From NCBI RefSeq assembly GCF_038562635.1, contig NZ_JBCFBO010000002.1, positions 310,001 through 374,000 of the forward strand: a stretch of DNA of 64,000 nt. Direction: 5' to 3'. The notes below the pieces were generated by a model. It was not told the DNA's origin, did no database searches, and saw nothing but the letters and a program-made list of their open reading frames with translations. The number at the start of each line of letters is the position of its first letter. Within the stretch, counting starts at the first letter, position 1. The position numbers and the translations under genes are program-made. Shown in pieces: positions 36,305 to 45,316 of the stretch. The stretch comes from Methanobacterium sp. Lineage in GTDB: Archaea > Methanobacteriota > Methanobacteria > Methanobacteriales > Methanobacteriaceae.

Positions 36305-36970
36305 TTAATCAGAATTAAATACCTTTTTATTTTTCAAAATGACAATCATAACAGCAGGGACTATTATGGCGGCTGCAAAAGCAAGTAAAAATGAATTAAT
36401 ATGGGCAGAATAAGCCCCAACAGCTGCATAAACCATGGATATACTCAAATTGGATATTGTAATTATAAAAATAAAACGGCTGAAGTTCATACGACCAATT
36501 CCTGCAAATAGAACTGAAGTTTCAGCAAGTAATGGGACTGAACGTGAAATAATAATTATCCAATCTCCATACTTTTTTTGAAGAGATTCAAATCTAGAAA
36601 TTTCTTTTGAATCTACAAATCGAAGAGCTGCAGCACGTCCAAATTTAGCTCCAATCCAGTACCCTATTAAACAGCTGATTGTCATGCCTGCAAGAGAAAT
36701 AAGAGTTCCCCCTATAAATCCAAGAAAATAGCCACCAGCTGTACTTACAATACTAGAAGGAATAGGGGCTACAATGTCAATAGATAATAAAAATCCAATA
36801 ATTATACTTGCAATCAGCTTAGAAGGTCCCGATTGAAAAAAACTATTAGTCCAGTTATCTAAAGAATCTCCAAATAAAACAAAAGGGATTAAAAGAAGAG
36901 TTAAAATTATAAAAGTTAATAATATCCATTTAATTCCAATATGAGTTTCTAAATTTATCTTATTTTGCAA
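36305..36970 (-). CDS. VTT-domain (TVP38/TMEM64, DedA-like) membrane protein
   Basis: 221 residues with about five or six helices. The VTT/SNARE-associated Golgi protein region shows APIPSSIVSTAGGYFLGFIGGTLISLAG then a GYWIGAKFGR motif (about residue 105-114) and ISRSVPLLAETSVLFAGIGRMNFSRF, corresponding to the conserved G-x-x-x-G and F/Y-xxR-xxP-xxxE segments of the family. Such proteins are implicated in lipid scrambling or transport. Monocistronic. The C-terminal lysines suggest a cytosolic tail. Confidence 0.85.
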   Translation of the reverse strand: MQNKINLETHIGIKWILLTFIILTLLLIPFVLFGDSLDNWTNSFFQSGPSKLIASIIIGFLLSIDIVAPIPSSIVSTAGGYFLGFIGGTLISLAGMTISCLIGYWIGAKFGRAAALRFVDSKEISRFESLQKKYGDWIIIISRSVPLLAETSVLFAGIGRMNFSRFIFIITISNLSISMVYAAVGAYSAHINSFLLAFAAAIIVPAVMIVILKNKKVFNSD

Positions 36971-37195
36971 GATTTAACTTCCGCAATTATTTATAACATA
37001 ATATTTTATATATAAAAGGTATTATTAATATATGTAATCTAAAATAAATAGTTTTATGGAAATTCTATAGAATTCATTGCAAAATCAGTGCTTAATTAGT
37101 TCAAATTCAATTAGAATAGTAAAAACCTATAAAATACAATAAATTAAATTAAAAAAGATTAGAACTAATTAAAAATTGAATTTAATAATAAGTCT
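36971..37195. other. AT-rich spacer before hairpin array C
   Basis: No gene seen. A-T rich, with possible TATA boxes for the VTT gene on the minus strand. Confidence 0.3.
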
Positions 37196-37415
37196 ACGAG
37201 TCTTCGACTCGTGCATGTAAAAAATTGAAAATTTTTTACGGTTGCGAATTTTCAATTCGCAAACATCAAAATTCTTTTGAATTTTGAAAGCCGTCGAAAA
37301 ATCGTAGCTTGTAAAAATCTTCGATTTTTGCGCTCCAAAAATTCGAAGAATTTTTGAGAGATTTTTCGGGCTACAAATCATAGATTTGTAAGCTGTCAAA
37401 ATCATAAATTTTGAC
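37196..37415 (+). repeat. Hairpin array, site C
   Basis: Successive hairpins: ACGAGTC-TTC-GACTCGT (37196), GTAAAAAATT-GAA (37217), TTGCGAATT-TTC (37242), TCAAAATTC with a 4-base loop (37266), CAAAAATC-TTC, then an AAAAATTC-GAA hairpin, ACAAATC-ATA and GTCAAAAT with a 5-base loop (37395-37415). The fifth and sixth are enclosed by CGAAAAATC/GATTTTTCG, which makes a three-way junction with linkers TAGCTTG, CGCTC and GAGA as in site A. GGTT and AACAT linkers match site B. It lies between the VTT gene and the C/D guide RNA. Confidence 0.82.
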
Positions 37416-37441
37416 GCACAAATTAAAATAAATATAATAAG

Positions 37442-37503
37442 TAAGCCTCAGATCGCCCATCATTCATCACGTATCAGAGCTCATAGGGTTCATCACTGGC
37501 TTA
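37442..37503 (-). ncRNA. C/D box guide RNA (archaeal sRNA)
   Basis: Read on the minus strand: terminal stem TAAGCC, C box GTGATGA (37496-37490), 12-nt guide ACCCTATGAGCT, D' box CTGA (37477-37474), spacer TAC, C' box GTGATGA (37470-37464), 12-nt guide ATGATGGGCGAT, D box CTGA (37451-37448), closing strand GGCTTA. All four boxes are perfect, both guides are 12 nt, and the ends pair for 6 bp, forming the expected K-turns. It would direct 2'-O-methylation opposite the fifth base upstream of D and D'. The D' guide complement AGCTCATAGGGT resembles a tRNA D-arm, so a tRNA target is possible. Confidence 0.88.
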
Positions 37504-37571
37504 GAATTAGATTTCAAATTATAGAATAAATAGTTTGTGTTTGATGGTTAAAAATAAGAAATAAAGAAAAA

Positions 37572-38804
37572 TTAACCGTACATTACGCCGGCTTCTCTTC
37601 TAACTTCTTCTTCTTTCTCAAGACCTACAATCTTATCAATTGCATCCATGAAGTCGTTCATTGTAACGCTGGATCTTTCTTCCCTTATTGCAAACATACC
37701 TGCTTCTGTACAGATAGCTTTAAGGTCGGCACCAGAAGCACCTTCAGTTAATGATGCAACAAGTCTTATATCCACTTCTTCCTCTAAGGACATATTTCTG
37801 GTGTGGATTTTCAAGATCTCCATTCTACCGTCTTCATTTGGAATTGGAACTTCTATGAACCGGTCAAATCTTCCAGGACGTAAAAGTGCAGGGTCTAATA
37901 TATCTGGCCTGTTGGTCGCTGCAACGATTCCAACATCTCCCCTGGCTTCGAATCCATCCATTTCTGCAAGTAGCTGCATGAGTGTCCTTTGAACTTCTCT
38001 GTCACCGCTTGTTGAACTTTTGAGCCTCTTAGCTGCAATTGCATCTATTTCATCAATGAAGATAATACTTGGTGCTTTCTCTTTTGCAAGTTCAAATACA
38101 CCTCTAACTAATCTTGCACCTTCACCAATGTATTTTTTTACAAATTCAGATGCAACAATTTTTATGAATGTTGCATTGGTCTCATTTGCAACTGCTTTTG
38201 CAAGAAGAGTCTTACCTGTTCCTGGAGGACCGTATAAAAGTACTCCTTTTGGAGGTTCAATTCCAATATTTGCAAATAATTCTGGTTTTTTAAGTGGTAA
38301 TTCTACTGTTTCCTTAATTTCAACGACTTGTTCTTCAAGTCCACCAATTTGCTCGTAACTTACTTCTGGCTTTTCTTCTACTTCCATACCGCTGATTAGA
38401 GGATCTTTCTCAGACGGTAATACATTTACTATACTAAATGTTTGCTGATTTAAAGCAACCCTTGAGCCTGGTTCTAATGATTTTTTATCTAATAAACGTG
38501 AATAATTTATAACGAAATGAGGTCCTGTGCTGCTTTTTACTACAAGTTTTCCGTCTTCTAAAACTTCAGTTATAGTAGCCACTACAAGAGGAGGGGACCT
38601 AAACCTTTCAATTTCGCCTCTTAGAGATTTTACTTCTCTGTCGAGCCTCATCTTTTCATTTTCAACTAAAACTTTGTCTTTCTCAAGCTTTCTAACTTTC
38701 CACATTAAATTCCTTTTAGTTTTAGTATTCTCCTCCTTTAGGAGTTTAATTTCATTCTTAAGATCTTCAGTTTTTTTCATTATATTTCGGGACATGTCTT
38801 CCAT
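37572..38804 (-). CDS. pan: Proteasome-activating nucleotidase PAN
   Basis: 410 residues. N-terminal coiled coil (about 1-70, KKTEDLKNEIKLLKEENTKTK), OB-like domain, AAA+ module with Walker A GPPGTGKT, Walker B IIFIDEIDAIA, sensor and RPGRFDR arginine-finger motif (SRH). C-terminal tripeptide MYG fits the HbYX-type docking signal for the 20S proteasome. It unfolds substrates and opens the proteasome gate. The proteasome subunits are not in the window. A C/D guide RNA and hairpin array lie just downstream of its stop. Another ATG at 38795 (MKKTEDL) is an alternative start. Confidence 0.97.
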   Translation of the reverse strand: MEDMSRNIMKKTEDLKNEIKLLKEENTKTKRNLMWKVRKLEKDKVLVENEKMRLDREVKSLRGEIERFRSPPLVVATITEVLEDGKLVVKSSTGPHFVINYSRLLDKKSLEPGSRVALNQQTFSIVNVLPSEKDPLISGMEVEEKPEVSYEQIGGLEEQVVEIKETVELPLKKPELFANIGIEPPKGVLLYGPPGTGKTLLAKAVANETNATFIKIVASEFVKKYIGEGARLVRGVFELAKEKAPSIIFIDEIDAIAAKRLKSSTSGDREVQRTLMQLLAEMDGFEARGDVGIVAATNRPDILDPALLRPGRFDRFIEVPIPNEDGRMEILKIHTRNMSLEEEVDIRLVASLTEGASGADLKAICTEAGMFAIREERSSVTMNDFMDAIDKIVGLEKEEEVRREAGVMYG

Positions 38805-39172
38805 GATCCTTATTCACTCCTGAATTTTTATTAAATTGAAAATATTTATTAATTATTTCAGTCATATTTTTGTTTTAATAATATTTAAATATTGAGGGTA
38901 CACAATATAATAGAAAAGTATAATTTAACGTTTTTTTTAAAAGCCAATGCAAATTAAAGTTTTTCGAGGCCAGTGAAAATTAAGAAATTATTGTTTTCAA
39001 TTTACAAAATCATATATTTTTTATAAAACATAATTTAAGATATATCAAAACAGACATAAATATTATAAAGAAGAATAAGAAAAGTATAAATACTTAAACA
39101 AGAACAACTGTTCGTTTTATTGCATTATCAATATTATATATTACACTTACATGAAAATACAAAGTGATCAGC
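38805..39172. other. Divergent promoter region between pan and MBF1 genes
   Basis: About 370 bases, AT-rich. AATATTTAAATATTG near 38880-38894 is a strong palindromic TATA-like box that could serve pan; AAGTATAAATAC near 39084 serves the MBF1 gene. No gene or RNA seen. Confidence 0.4.
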
Positions 39173-39631
39173 ATGAGATGCGAGATATGTGGAAAGAAAA
39201 TAGTTGGAGAACCAGTGAAAACAAAAATTGAAAGCTCAATTATGGTTACATGTAATGAATGTTCTAAATTCGGAAAAGTACAGAGAGAACCACCAAAAGC
39301 AAGGAAACCAAGGCCAGTTAGAAGAAGTCCTAAATTCAGAGAGCCTTCAGAAGAAGTCATCGAAGATTTCAAAGATATTATACGAGAAAGCAGGGAAAGA
39401 AAAGGATGGACCCGTGAAGTACTGGCTGAGAAAGTATATGAAAAAGCCTCTGTGGTTAACAGGGTTGAATCTGGAAAGATGGTTCCAGATATTAAACTTG
39501 CAAAAAAATTAGAAAAAATACTGGACGTGACACTCATTGAAAAAACTGACGATGGAAAACAGGAAGATTTAGGTCCGCGAGCCAGAAGAGGAGCTACAAT
39601 AGGAGATATAGCTCGGATTAAGAGGAATTAA
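39173..39631 (+). CDS. Multiprotein bridging factor 1 (archaeal MBF1)
   Basis: 152 residues from ATG 39173 with AGTGATC upstream. N-terminal zinc ribbon CEICGKKI...VTCNECSKFG (about 3-31), basic linker (KARKPRPVRRSPKF), then a Cro/C1-type helix-turn-helix: IIRESRERKGWTREVLAEKVYEKASVVNRVESGKMVPDIKLAKKLEKIL (about 67-115). This order defines archaeal MBF1, a transcription coactivator/ribosome-linked factor. Monocistronic. Confidence 0.93.
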   Translation: MRCEICGKKIVGEPVKTKIESSIMVTCNECSKFGKVQREPPKARKPRPVRRSPKFREPSEEVIEDFKDIIRESRERKGWTREVLAEKVYEKASVVNRVESGKMVPDIKLAKKLEKILDVTLIEKTDDGKQEDLGPRARRGATIGDIARIKRN

Positions 39632-39683
39632 ATCCAATTTGAAAAAATATCAGAAATATATTTTTTCAACTTCTTTTTATTTT

Positions 39684-40412
39684 CTAATAAATATCAAAGA
39701 GATCTCCTAAAACAACTTTTTTATCAGTCTTAATCAATTTAGGGATCTTTCCGACTGTCCCTGCAGATTCACCGACCACAATCATAACACCCCTAAAATA
39801 AGGTTTAAAGTCTTCAGCTCTTGCCAGGCAGTTCTGCACAGCATCTTGTTCTAAATCACCTTTAGCTTCATTTGCAATGCTTGTGGCAAGCGCATCGGCA
39901 AAGCTGGCATGGTCTGCAAATATAGTTACAGAATCTGCCCTTCCCAAACTTATAGAATGCCCAACAGTTCCAGAAGAGGTGCATATTCCCATTGGAGTTT
40001 TCCCGTATTTTATTTTAAAACCAATCTGTCCAGAAAGTGATGAAGTTCCAGCATAAAGACCCATTACCACATCTTTATTAGTTTTAATGGCTATATCCCC
40101 ACCGTTTTCTACAATTGCATATTTTGCACCGTTTTTTATTAAGAAATTCATTGAGAGTTCTGATATTGTCCCTGCAACAGCAGCCATAGGACCTACTTCT
40201 GCAATTTTACCTGCTTTTGCCATTACTTTTGCTATAAAAGGAGCATCTTCCACATTTACTGGTTCAAAAGATATTAAAAACTCTTTGTTATTCATAATAT
40301 AATTTACAAGCTCCATACGCTGCCTTAAAATAAAATTAGAAAGTTTATGATTTATTAAATCTGTCTTAAGTAAAATGTTAGTTTCATCAAGCCTAATTCT
40401 TTCTGTGATCAT
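39684..40412 (-). CDS. UPF0280 family protein (ApbE-like fold)
   Basis: 242 residues. VGPMAAVAGTISELSMNFL, AKYAIVENGGDIAIK and MGICTSSGTVGHSISLGRADSVTIFA followed by ADALATSIANEAKG match the UPF0280 family, relatives of the ApbE flavin transferase/thiamine-biosynthesis lipoprotein fold (GGD and S/TSGxxxHS motifs). No lipobox or signal peptide, so cytosolic. Exact activity unknown. Convergent with MBF1, divergent from the PH-domain gene. Confidence 0.85.
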   Translation of the reverse strand: MITERIRLDETNILLKTDLINHKLSNFILRQRMELVNYIMNNKEFLISFEPVNVEDAPFIAKVMAKAGKIAEVGPMAAVAGTISELSMNFLIKNGAKYAIVENGGDIAIKTNKDVVMGLYAGTSSLSGQIGFKIKYGKTPMGICTSSGTVGHSISLGRADSVTIFADHASFADALATSIANEAKGDLEQDAVQNCLARAEDFKPYFRGVMIVVGESAGTVGKIPKLIKTDKKVVLGDLFDIY

Positions 40413-40544
40413 CGTGGTTAGTTTGTCTTACATAAAATATTTAGATTACTAATTCTAAATTATGCATAGATAAAACACAGAAAGGATCATAATTAAATTA
40501 AATTTATCCCTCCTAAAAGTAGTAGAAAATAAGTGGTGATTTAT

Positions 40545-41147
40545 ATGAGACACACAAAGGATATTCGTTCAGGAGAAAGAATTTTATTTGAGACCAAACC
40601 TCGCTTTTTTATGTATTTAAAATCAGCTGTAATTAAATTCATTGCATTACTTGTAATTATATTTATTTTTGAGCCCGTAGTATCTCTCGTTGCAAGTATA
40701 CAAAATTATATCATAAAATATATCCATGTTCCACTTGTAGAAGCTACCACTCTAATCCTGTTCTTTTTAATGCTTATTTTGATCCTCTGGATTATATGGG
40801 ACATACTTTCATGGGAATACACAACATATACCCTTACAAACTACAGAGTCATCCTTGAAAAAGGTATAATCCGTAAAAACAAATCATATATGCATTACGA
40901 TAAAATCCAGGATGTTAACGTTTCGCAGGGATTAATAGAGCGCCTGACATCCAGTGGAGATATATCTGTATACGGAGGTCATGAAAATACTCGAATCATA
41001 CTCAATGATATTCCAGATCCTACAAAAGTAGAAGATAGAATAAACCAGATGATTGAAGGCGATTATATAACTGAAAAATCAACTGGCCCTAAAAAGATTA
41101 AAGATTCCGTAATGGACAGATATGACAAAAAATTTAAGAGATATTGA
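40545..41147 (+). CDS. Bacterial-type PH-domain membrane protein
   Basis: 200 residues from ATG 40545, with GGTGAT upstream (upstream GTG codons are part of that site). Short N-terminus GERILFETKPRF, two transmembrane helices (about 30-55 and 67-90), then a bPH2-type domain: EYTTYTLTNYRVILEKGIIRKNKSYMHYDKIQDVNVSQGLIERL and GDISVYGGHENTRIILNDIPDP. Family YdbS/DUF304-like. Function unknown; the charged C-terminus is cytosolic. Confidence 0.82.
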   Translation: MRHTKDIRSGERILFETKPRFFMYLKSAVIKFIALLVIIFIFEPVVSLVASIQNYIIKYIHVPLVEATTLILFFLMLILILWIIWDILSWEYTTYTLTNYRVILEKGIIRKNKSYMHYDKIQDVNVSQGLIERLTSSGDISVYGGHENTRIILNDIPDPTKVEDRINQMIEGDYITEKSTGPKKIKDSVMDRYDKKFKRY

Positions 41148-41242
41148 TCAATCCTTAAATAGTTGTAGTTACAAACTCAAAATGTACTATTCTAATACTA
41201 ATTTAACAAATATTACAGGTATTTCCTGTTTTTTACAGTCCC

Positions 41243-41258
41243 CGAAAACTTGTTTTCG
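41243..41258. repeat. Single short hairpin upstream of the lipid reductase gene
   Basis: CGAAAAC-TT-GTTTTCG, 7-bp arms, 52 bases before the geranylgeranyl reductase start. Resembles single units of the hairpin arrays, with CCC before and TGG after extending the stem imperfectly. It might be a terminator for the PH-domain gene or part of the next gene's leader. Confidence 0.5.
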
Positions 41259-41309
41259 TGGTTTTACATTGAATGAGATGAAATAGCGTTGTTAAACGGA
41301 TAAGATAAC

Positions 41310-42476
41310 ATGAAAAATTATGATGTGGCTATAGTTGGAGCCGGACCTGTAGGCTCAACATTTGCAAGATATATGGCAGAAAAAGGGCTTAAAGTGGCAA
41401 TATTTGAGAAAAAAAAGGAAGTGGGAGTACCTCTACAATGTGCTGGACTTCTAGGTAACAAAATAAAAGATGTGAATGTTTTACCTGAGGAAGTTATACT
41501 TAACAAAATATATGGGGCATGCTTATATTCCCCATCCAGTACTATGATCTCAATGCGTAAAAAAGAAGAACCCTTAGCCTACGTTTTAGATAGGGTCAGA
41601 TATGATAAATATTTAGCACAATTAGCAGTAGATAAAGGAGCAGAACTTTTTTTAAACCATCGGGCAGAAAAGATAGACATAGAAAATGGTGAGATATACT
41701 TCAAAGATAAAAAAATATCTGCTGAAATCATTGTAGGTGCTGATGGTCATTCATCTATAGTATCTGAAGCATTTGGCAATGACTTTAAATTCGTGCATGC
41801 AAGCCAATATTTAATTGACACTGGAGAAAGCACATTTAAAGAGGATTATTTTCAGGTATATGTGAATTCAAAAATATCTCCAGGGTTTTTATGGGTTATT
41901 CCAATTTCAGAATCCACCGCAAGAGTAGGTTTATTTGCTGATTTTGATTATAAAGAGTTAAGTGAGATTTTAAACGAATTTCTAGAAAATAATGAAGAAT
42001 TAAGAGATTCTAAAATTTTAAAAAAATATCATGGTAAAATCCCAATATATGACCCTAAAAAGGACATAGTAAAAAATCGAGCCATACTTATAGGAGATGC
42101 AGCATCTCAGGTTAAACCAACTACAAGCGGCGGACTTATAATAGGTTTTAATTGTGCAAAAATCGCTGCCGAAGTTGTATATGAATCAATTAGCTCTCAA
42201 AATATTGATATTTTAAAGAATTACCAAAAAAGATATAAAAAAATGTACAATAATGAACTTAAGATGCAGCTAAAAGTACAGAATACCTATAAATCACTGG
42301 ACGATGATAATCTTGACTCTGTAATTTTAAAACTTAAAGAAAAAGAAGTGGGAAAAATAGTTTCTGAATATGGAGATCTGGATTCTCAAGCACCACTTAT
42401 GATAAAACTAATAAAAAGCGGGATAATCTTTTCAGTTCTTCCTAAACTGCTTTCACGTAAAATATTTGGCCTGTAA
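41310..42476 (+). CDS. Geranylgeranyl reductase family FAD enzyme
   Basis: 388 residues. N-terminal FAD Rossmann motif YDVAIVGAGPVGSTFARYMA (about 3-22), second FAD motif ILIGDAASQVKPTTSGGLIIG (about 256-276), and GADGHSS. This is the family of digeranylgeranylglycerophospholipid reductase, which saturates archaeal isoprenoid lipids, and related enzymes. Whether it reduces lipids or another polyprenyl group is not decidable by sequence alone. The N-terminal half also has PLQCAGLLG typical of the family. Monocistronic. Confidence 0.88.
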   Translation: MKNYDVAIVGAGPVGSTFARYMAEKGLKVAIFEKKKEVGVPLQCAGLLGNKIKDVNVLPEEVILNKIYGACLYSPSSTMISMRKKEEPLAYVLDRVRYDKYLAQLAVDKGAELFLNHRAEKIDIENGEIYFKDKKISAEIIVGADGHSSIVSEAFGNDFKFVHASQYLIDTGESTFKEDYFQVYVNSKISPGFLWVIPISESTARVGLFADFDYKELSEILNEFLENNEELRDSKILKKYHGKIPIYDPKKDIVKNRAILIGDAASQVKPTTSGGLIIGFNCAKIAAEVVYESISSQNIDILKNYQKRYKKMYNNELKMQLKVQNTYKSLDDDNLDSVILKLKEKEVGKIVSEYGDLDSQAPLMIKLIKSGIIFSVLPKLLSRKIFGL

Positions 42477-42652
42477 AATCAACATACCTTTCATTACTTA
42501 TTTTGAAAATAGTTAGTTTAAATAGAAAAATTACTTTGTTTAATTTGAACTGTAATTAAGTAATTTATTAAAGGTGAAACCCCTAAATATCAGTTAATCT
42601 ATGAAATATAAAAAAATAAATACCATTCAACTCATTAAAAGGTGTCTAATCT

Positions 42653-43687
42653 ATGGAAATAATCTTCATTTTATCCGGTGAAAACGAAACTTTGCCAAAA
42701 GCAGAAGTAACAGCGAGTTTGGAGACTGAAAATGTCTCCTTTAATATAAAATATCATCAAAATGGAATTTTGATCATTGAGATTGCAGATGAAAACTCTG
42801 CAGTTATTGATATAATTGGTAAAAAGATTGCTTATACCCACGAAATATGTAAATTACTGTTTGAAACCAGTATCTCCAATTTAAACGAAGATATCCAAAA
42901 ATACCCATGGAAAGATATTATTAGTCAAGATTATGCAGTAAGGGTTAAAAGAGTAGGCATTGACCCTGATTTTAACTCCCAAGCCATGGAAATTGAGCTT
43001 GGAGGTATCATTAAAAATGAGTTAGGAGATAAAGCCAGAGTAAATCTTGAAAATCCCGATACTTTTTTAAGAACCATCGTGCTTGATAACTCTGTCTTGG
43101 TCAGCAAACAACTGGTTAAAAGAAGTAAAAAACACTACAATGATTTAAAACCTCATAAAAGACCATTCTTCTATCCCGGATCCATGAGCCCAAAACTTGC
43201 AAGGGGAATGGTTAATCTAGCACGGGCCAAAAAAGGAAGCACCGTTCTAGACCCATTCTGTGGAACAGGTGGTATTTTAATAGAAGCAGGAATAGTAGGG
43301 GCTAGAGTAATTGGAACTGATATAGACGAGAAAATGGTTGATGGCACTAAAAAAAATCTTGAATACTGCAACATTAAGGATTATAATATTTTTCAGGGAG
43401 ATGCAAGGTATATTACACTTGAGGAAAAAGTCGATGCTATTGTAACTGATCCTCCTTATGGTATCTCCGCTTCAACAGCAGGTATAGACAGTAAAAAGAT
43501 TTATGAAGAATCCCTCGTATCTATGCAGGGACTATTAAAAGAAGACGGATACATCTGTATGGCAACTCCCCACTACCTGGACATCCATGAACTTGTGAGT
43601 CATACTAAATTTAAAATAATAGAACAATACAAGATAAGAATGCATAAAAGTTTAACCAGAGTTATCTCTGTACTTACAAAAAAATAA
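42653..43687 (+). CDS. Trm11-like tRNA (guanine-N2) methyltransferase
   Basis: 344 residues. N-terminal THUMP-like region (about 1-150, with YPWKDIISQDYAVRVKRVG), then the methyltransferase domain: RPFFYPGSMSPKLARGMVNLA, SAM loop VLDPFCGTGGILIEAGIVG (about 199-217), GTDIDEKMV and the catalytic AIVTDPPYGIS (about 263-273; N/DPPY motif for amino methylation). This is the archaeal Trm-G10/Trm11 group that forms m2G or m2,2G at position 10 of tRNA. A gap of 34 bases before the next gene suggests cotranscription. Confidence 0.9.
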   Translation: MEIIFILSGENETLPKAEVTASLETENVSFNIKYHQNGILIIEIADENSAVIDIIGKKIAYTHEICKLLFETSISNLNEDIQKYPWKDIISQDYAVRVKRVGIDPDFNSQAMEIELGGIIKNELGDKARVNLENPDTFLRTIVLDNSVLVSKQLVKRSKKHYNDLKPHKRPFFYPGSMSPKLARGMVNLARAKKGSTVLDPFCGTGGILIEAGIVGARVIGTDIDEKMVDGTKKNLEYCNIKDYNIFQGDARYITLEEKVDAIVTDPPYGISASTAGIDSKKIYEESLVSMQGLLKEDGYICMATPHYLDIHELVSHTKFKIIEQYKIRMHKSLTRVISVLTKK

Positions 43688-43721
43688 AGTTTATAAATTT
43701 AAAATAAAAAGAGGAATTCCT

Positions 43722-45227
43722 TTGAACGCTAGAATATTAGATACAACACTTAGAGACGGCGAACAGACCCCTGGAGTTTCTTTAACTCCTGATGAGAAGC
43801 TGCGAATGGCCCTAAAACTTGACGAACTTGGTGTAGATGTTATTGAGGCAGGATCTGCCATTACATCAATTGGTGAAAGGGAAGGAATTAAAAAAATTAC
43901 CAGTGAAGGGCTTTCTACTGAAATATGCAGTTTTGCAAGGGCGGTTAAAGTCGATGTAGACGCCGCATTGGAATGCGACGTGGATAGTGTTCATCTGGTT
44001 ATTCCAACATCTGATCTTCATATAAAATATAAATTAAAAAAAACAAGGGAAGCAGTTAAAGACCTTGCAATCGAAAGCACACAGTATGCTGTCGACCACG
44101 GGCTGCTGGTAGAGCTTTCTGCAGAGGACTCAACAAGAAGTGACCTTGATTACCTCACACAGGTATTCAAAGAAGGGATAGATGCTGGTGCAAAAAGGAT
44201 ATGTGCATGCGATACCGTTGGAATGCTCACTCCTGAAAAAGCCTACGAATTTTATGGGTATTTATCAAAACTTGATGCACCTTTAAGTGTTCACTGCCAT
44301 AACGACTTTGGACTTGCAGTTGCAAATTCACTTTCAGGTTTAAGGGCTGGGGCGAGTCAGGCCCATGTTACAGTAAATGGAATAGGTGAAAGGGCAGGAA
44401 ATGCATCATTAGAAGAATTAGTAGTTTCACTATACTCACTTTACGGCGTAAAGACAAACATAAAAATAGGAATGTTATATGAAATCTCTAAAATGGCTTC
44501 AAGGCTAACCAATGTGCCATTACAACCAAATAAAGCCATTGTAGGAGAAAATGCATTTGCCCACGAGTCAGGAATACATGCAGACGGCGTCATTAAAAAA
44601 GCTGAAACCTATGAACCTATAACTCCTGAACTTGTAGGTCACAAGCGTAGGTTTGTGATGGGCAAACATATCGGGTCAGGTTTACTTAAAAAACGGCTTG
44701 AAGAGATGGGATTACGTGTAGATGATGAAAAACTCAACCAGATATTTACAAGAGTAAAAGCTCTTGGAGATAAAGGCAAATGCGTTACAGATGTAGATTT
44801 ACAGGCAATTGCAGAAGATGTACTCGGGATAGTAGCCGAAAAAGTGGTCGAGCTTGAGGAGCTTACCATAGTTTCCGGAAATAAAATTACCCCAACAGCA
44901 TCAGTAAGACTTAATATCAATGACAAGGAAGTCCTTGAAGCTGGGATCGGTATAGGTCCAGTAGACGCGGCTATAGTTGCTGTTAAAAAGAGTATAGCTG
45001 ATTTTGCAGATATAGAGCTTGAACAGTACCACGTAGATGCTATAACCGGAGGTACCGACGCACTGATTGACGTTATTGTCAAGCTCAAACATGAGGATCA
45101 AATTGTCACTGCAAGAAGTACACAACCTGATATCATAAACGCAAGTGTAGAAGCTTATTTAAGTGGAATTAATAAAATATTAGGCGATAAAAAAGATATT
45201 AAAAAAATAAAAGAAGGAGATTTATAA
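43722..45227 (+). CDS. 2-isopropylmalate synthase family enzyme (LeuA/CimA type)
   Basis: 501 residues from TTG 43722, with GAGGAATTCC upstream. N-terminal TIM barrel: LDTTLRDGEQTPGVSLTPDEK (about 5-25), VHCHNDFGLAVANSL (metal HxH, about 190-204), NGIGERAGNASLEE. The C-terminal ~120 residues form the LeuA allosteric domain (ASVRLNINDKEVLEAGIGIGPVDAA). AksA-type homocitrate synthases lack this domain, so it is either 2-isopropylmalate synthase (leucine) or (R)-citramalate synthase (isoleucine). I cannot choose between these; both occur in methanogens. Follows the Trm11 gene closely. Confidence 0.9.
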   Translation: MNARILDTTLRDGEQTPGVSLTPDEKLRMALKLDELGVDVIEAGSAITSIGEREGIKKITSEGLSTEICSFARAVKVDVDAALECDVDSVHLVIPTSDLHIKYKLKKTREAVKDLAIESTQYAVDHGLLVELSAEDSTRSDLDYLTQVFKEGIDAGAKRICACDTVGMLTPEKAYEFYGYLSKLDAPLSVHCHNDFGLAVANSLSGLRAGASQAHVTVNGIGERAGNASLEELVVSLYSLYGVKTNIKIGMLYEISKMASRLTNVPLQPNKAIVGENAFAHESGIHADGVIKKAETYEPITPELVGHKRRFVMGKHIGSGLLKKRLEEMGLRVDDEKLNQIFTRVKALGDKGKCVTDVDLQAIAEDVLGIVAEKVVELEELTIVSGNKITPTASVRLNINDKEVLEAGIGIGPVDAAIVAVKKSIADFADIELEQYHVDAITGGTDALIDVIVKLKHEDQIVTARSTQPDIINASVEAYLSGINKILGDKKDIKKIKEGDL

Positions 45228-45316
45228 AAATAGAAAATTTAACACATCTGTAAAAATAAATTTCCGCCCATCAAATATTCTTTTTTAACTAAATTCTTTT
45301 TTTGCTCTCAGGGACA

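Noticed and set aside
37169..37405. 78-codon minus-strand frame in hairpin array C
   Set aside because: Produced by palindromic sequence; no start context and no family resemblance.
37442..37503. tRNA-like sequence (GGTTCATCAC resembles a T loop)
   Set aside because: No cloverleaf forms; the minus strand instead shows perfect C, D', C' and D boxes.
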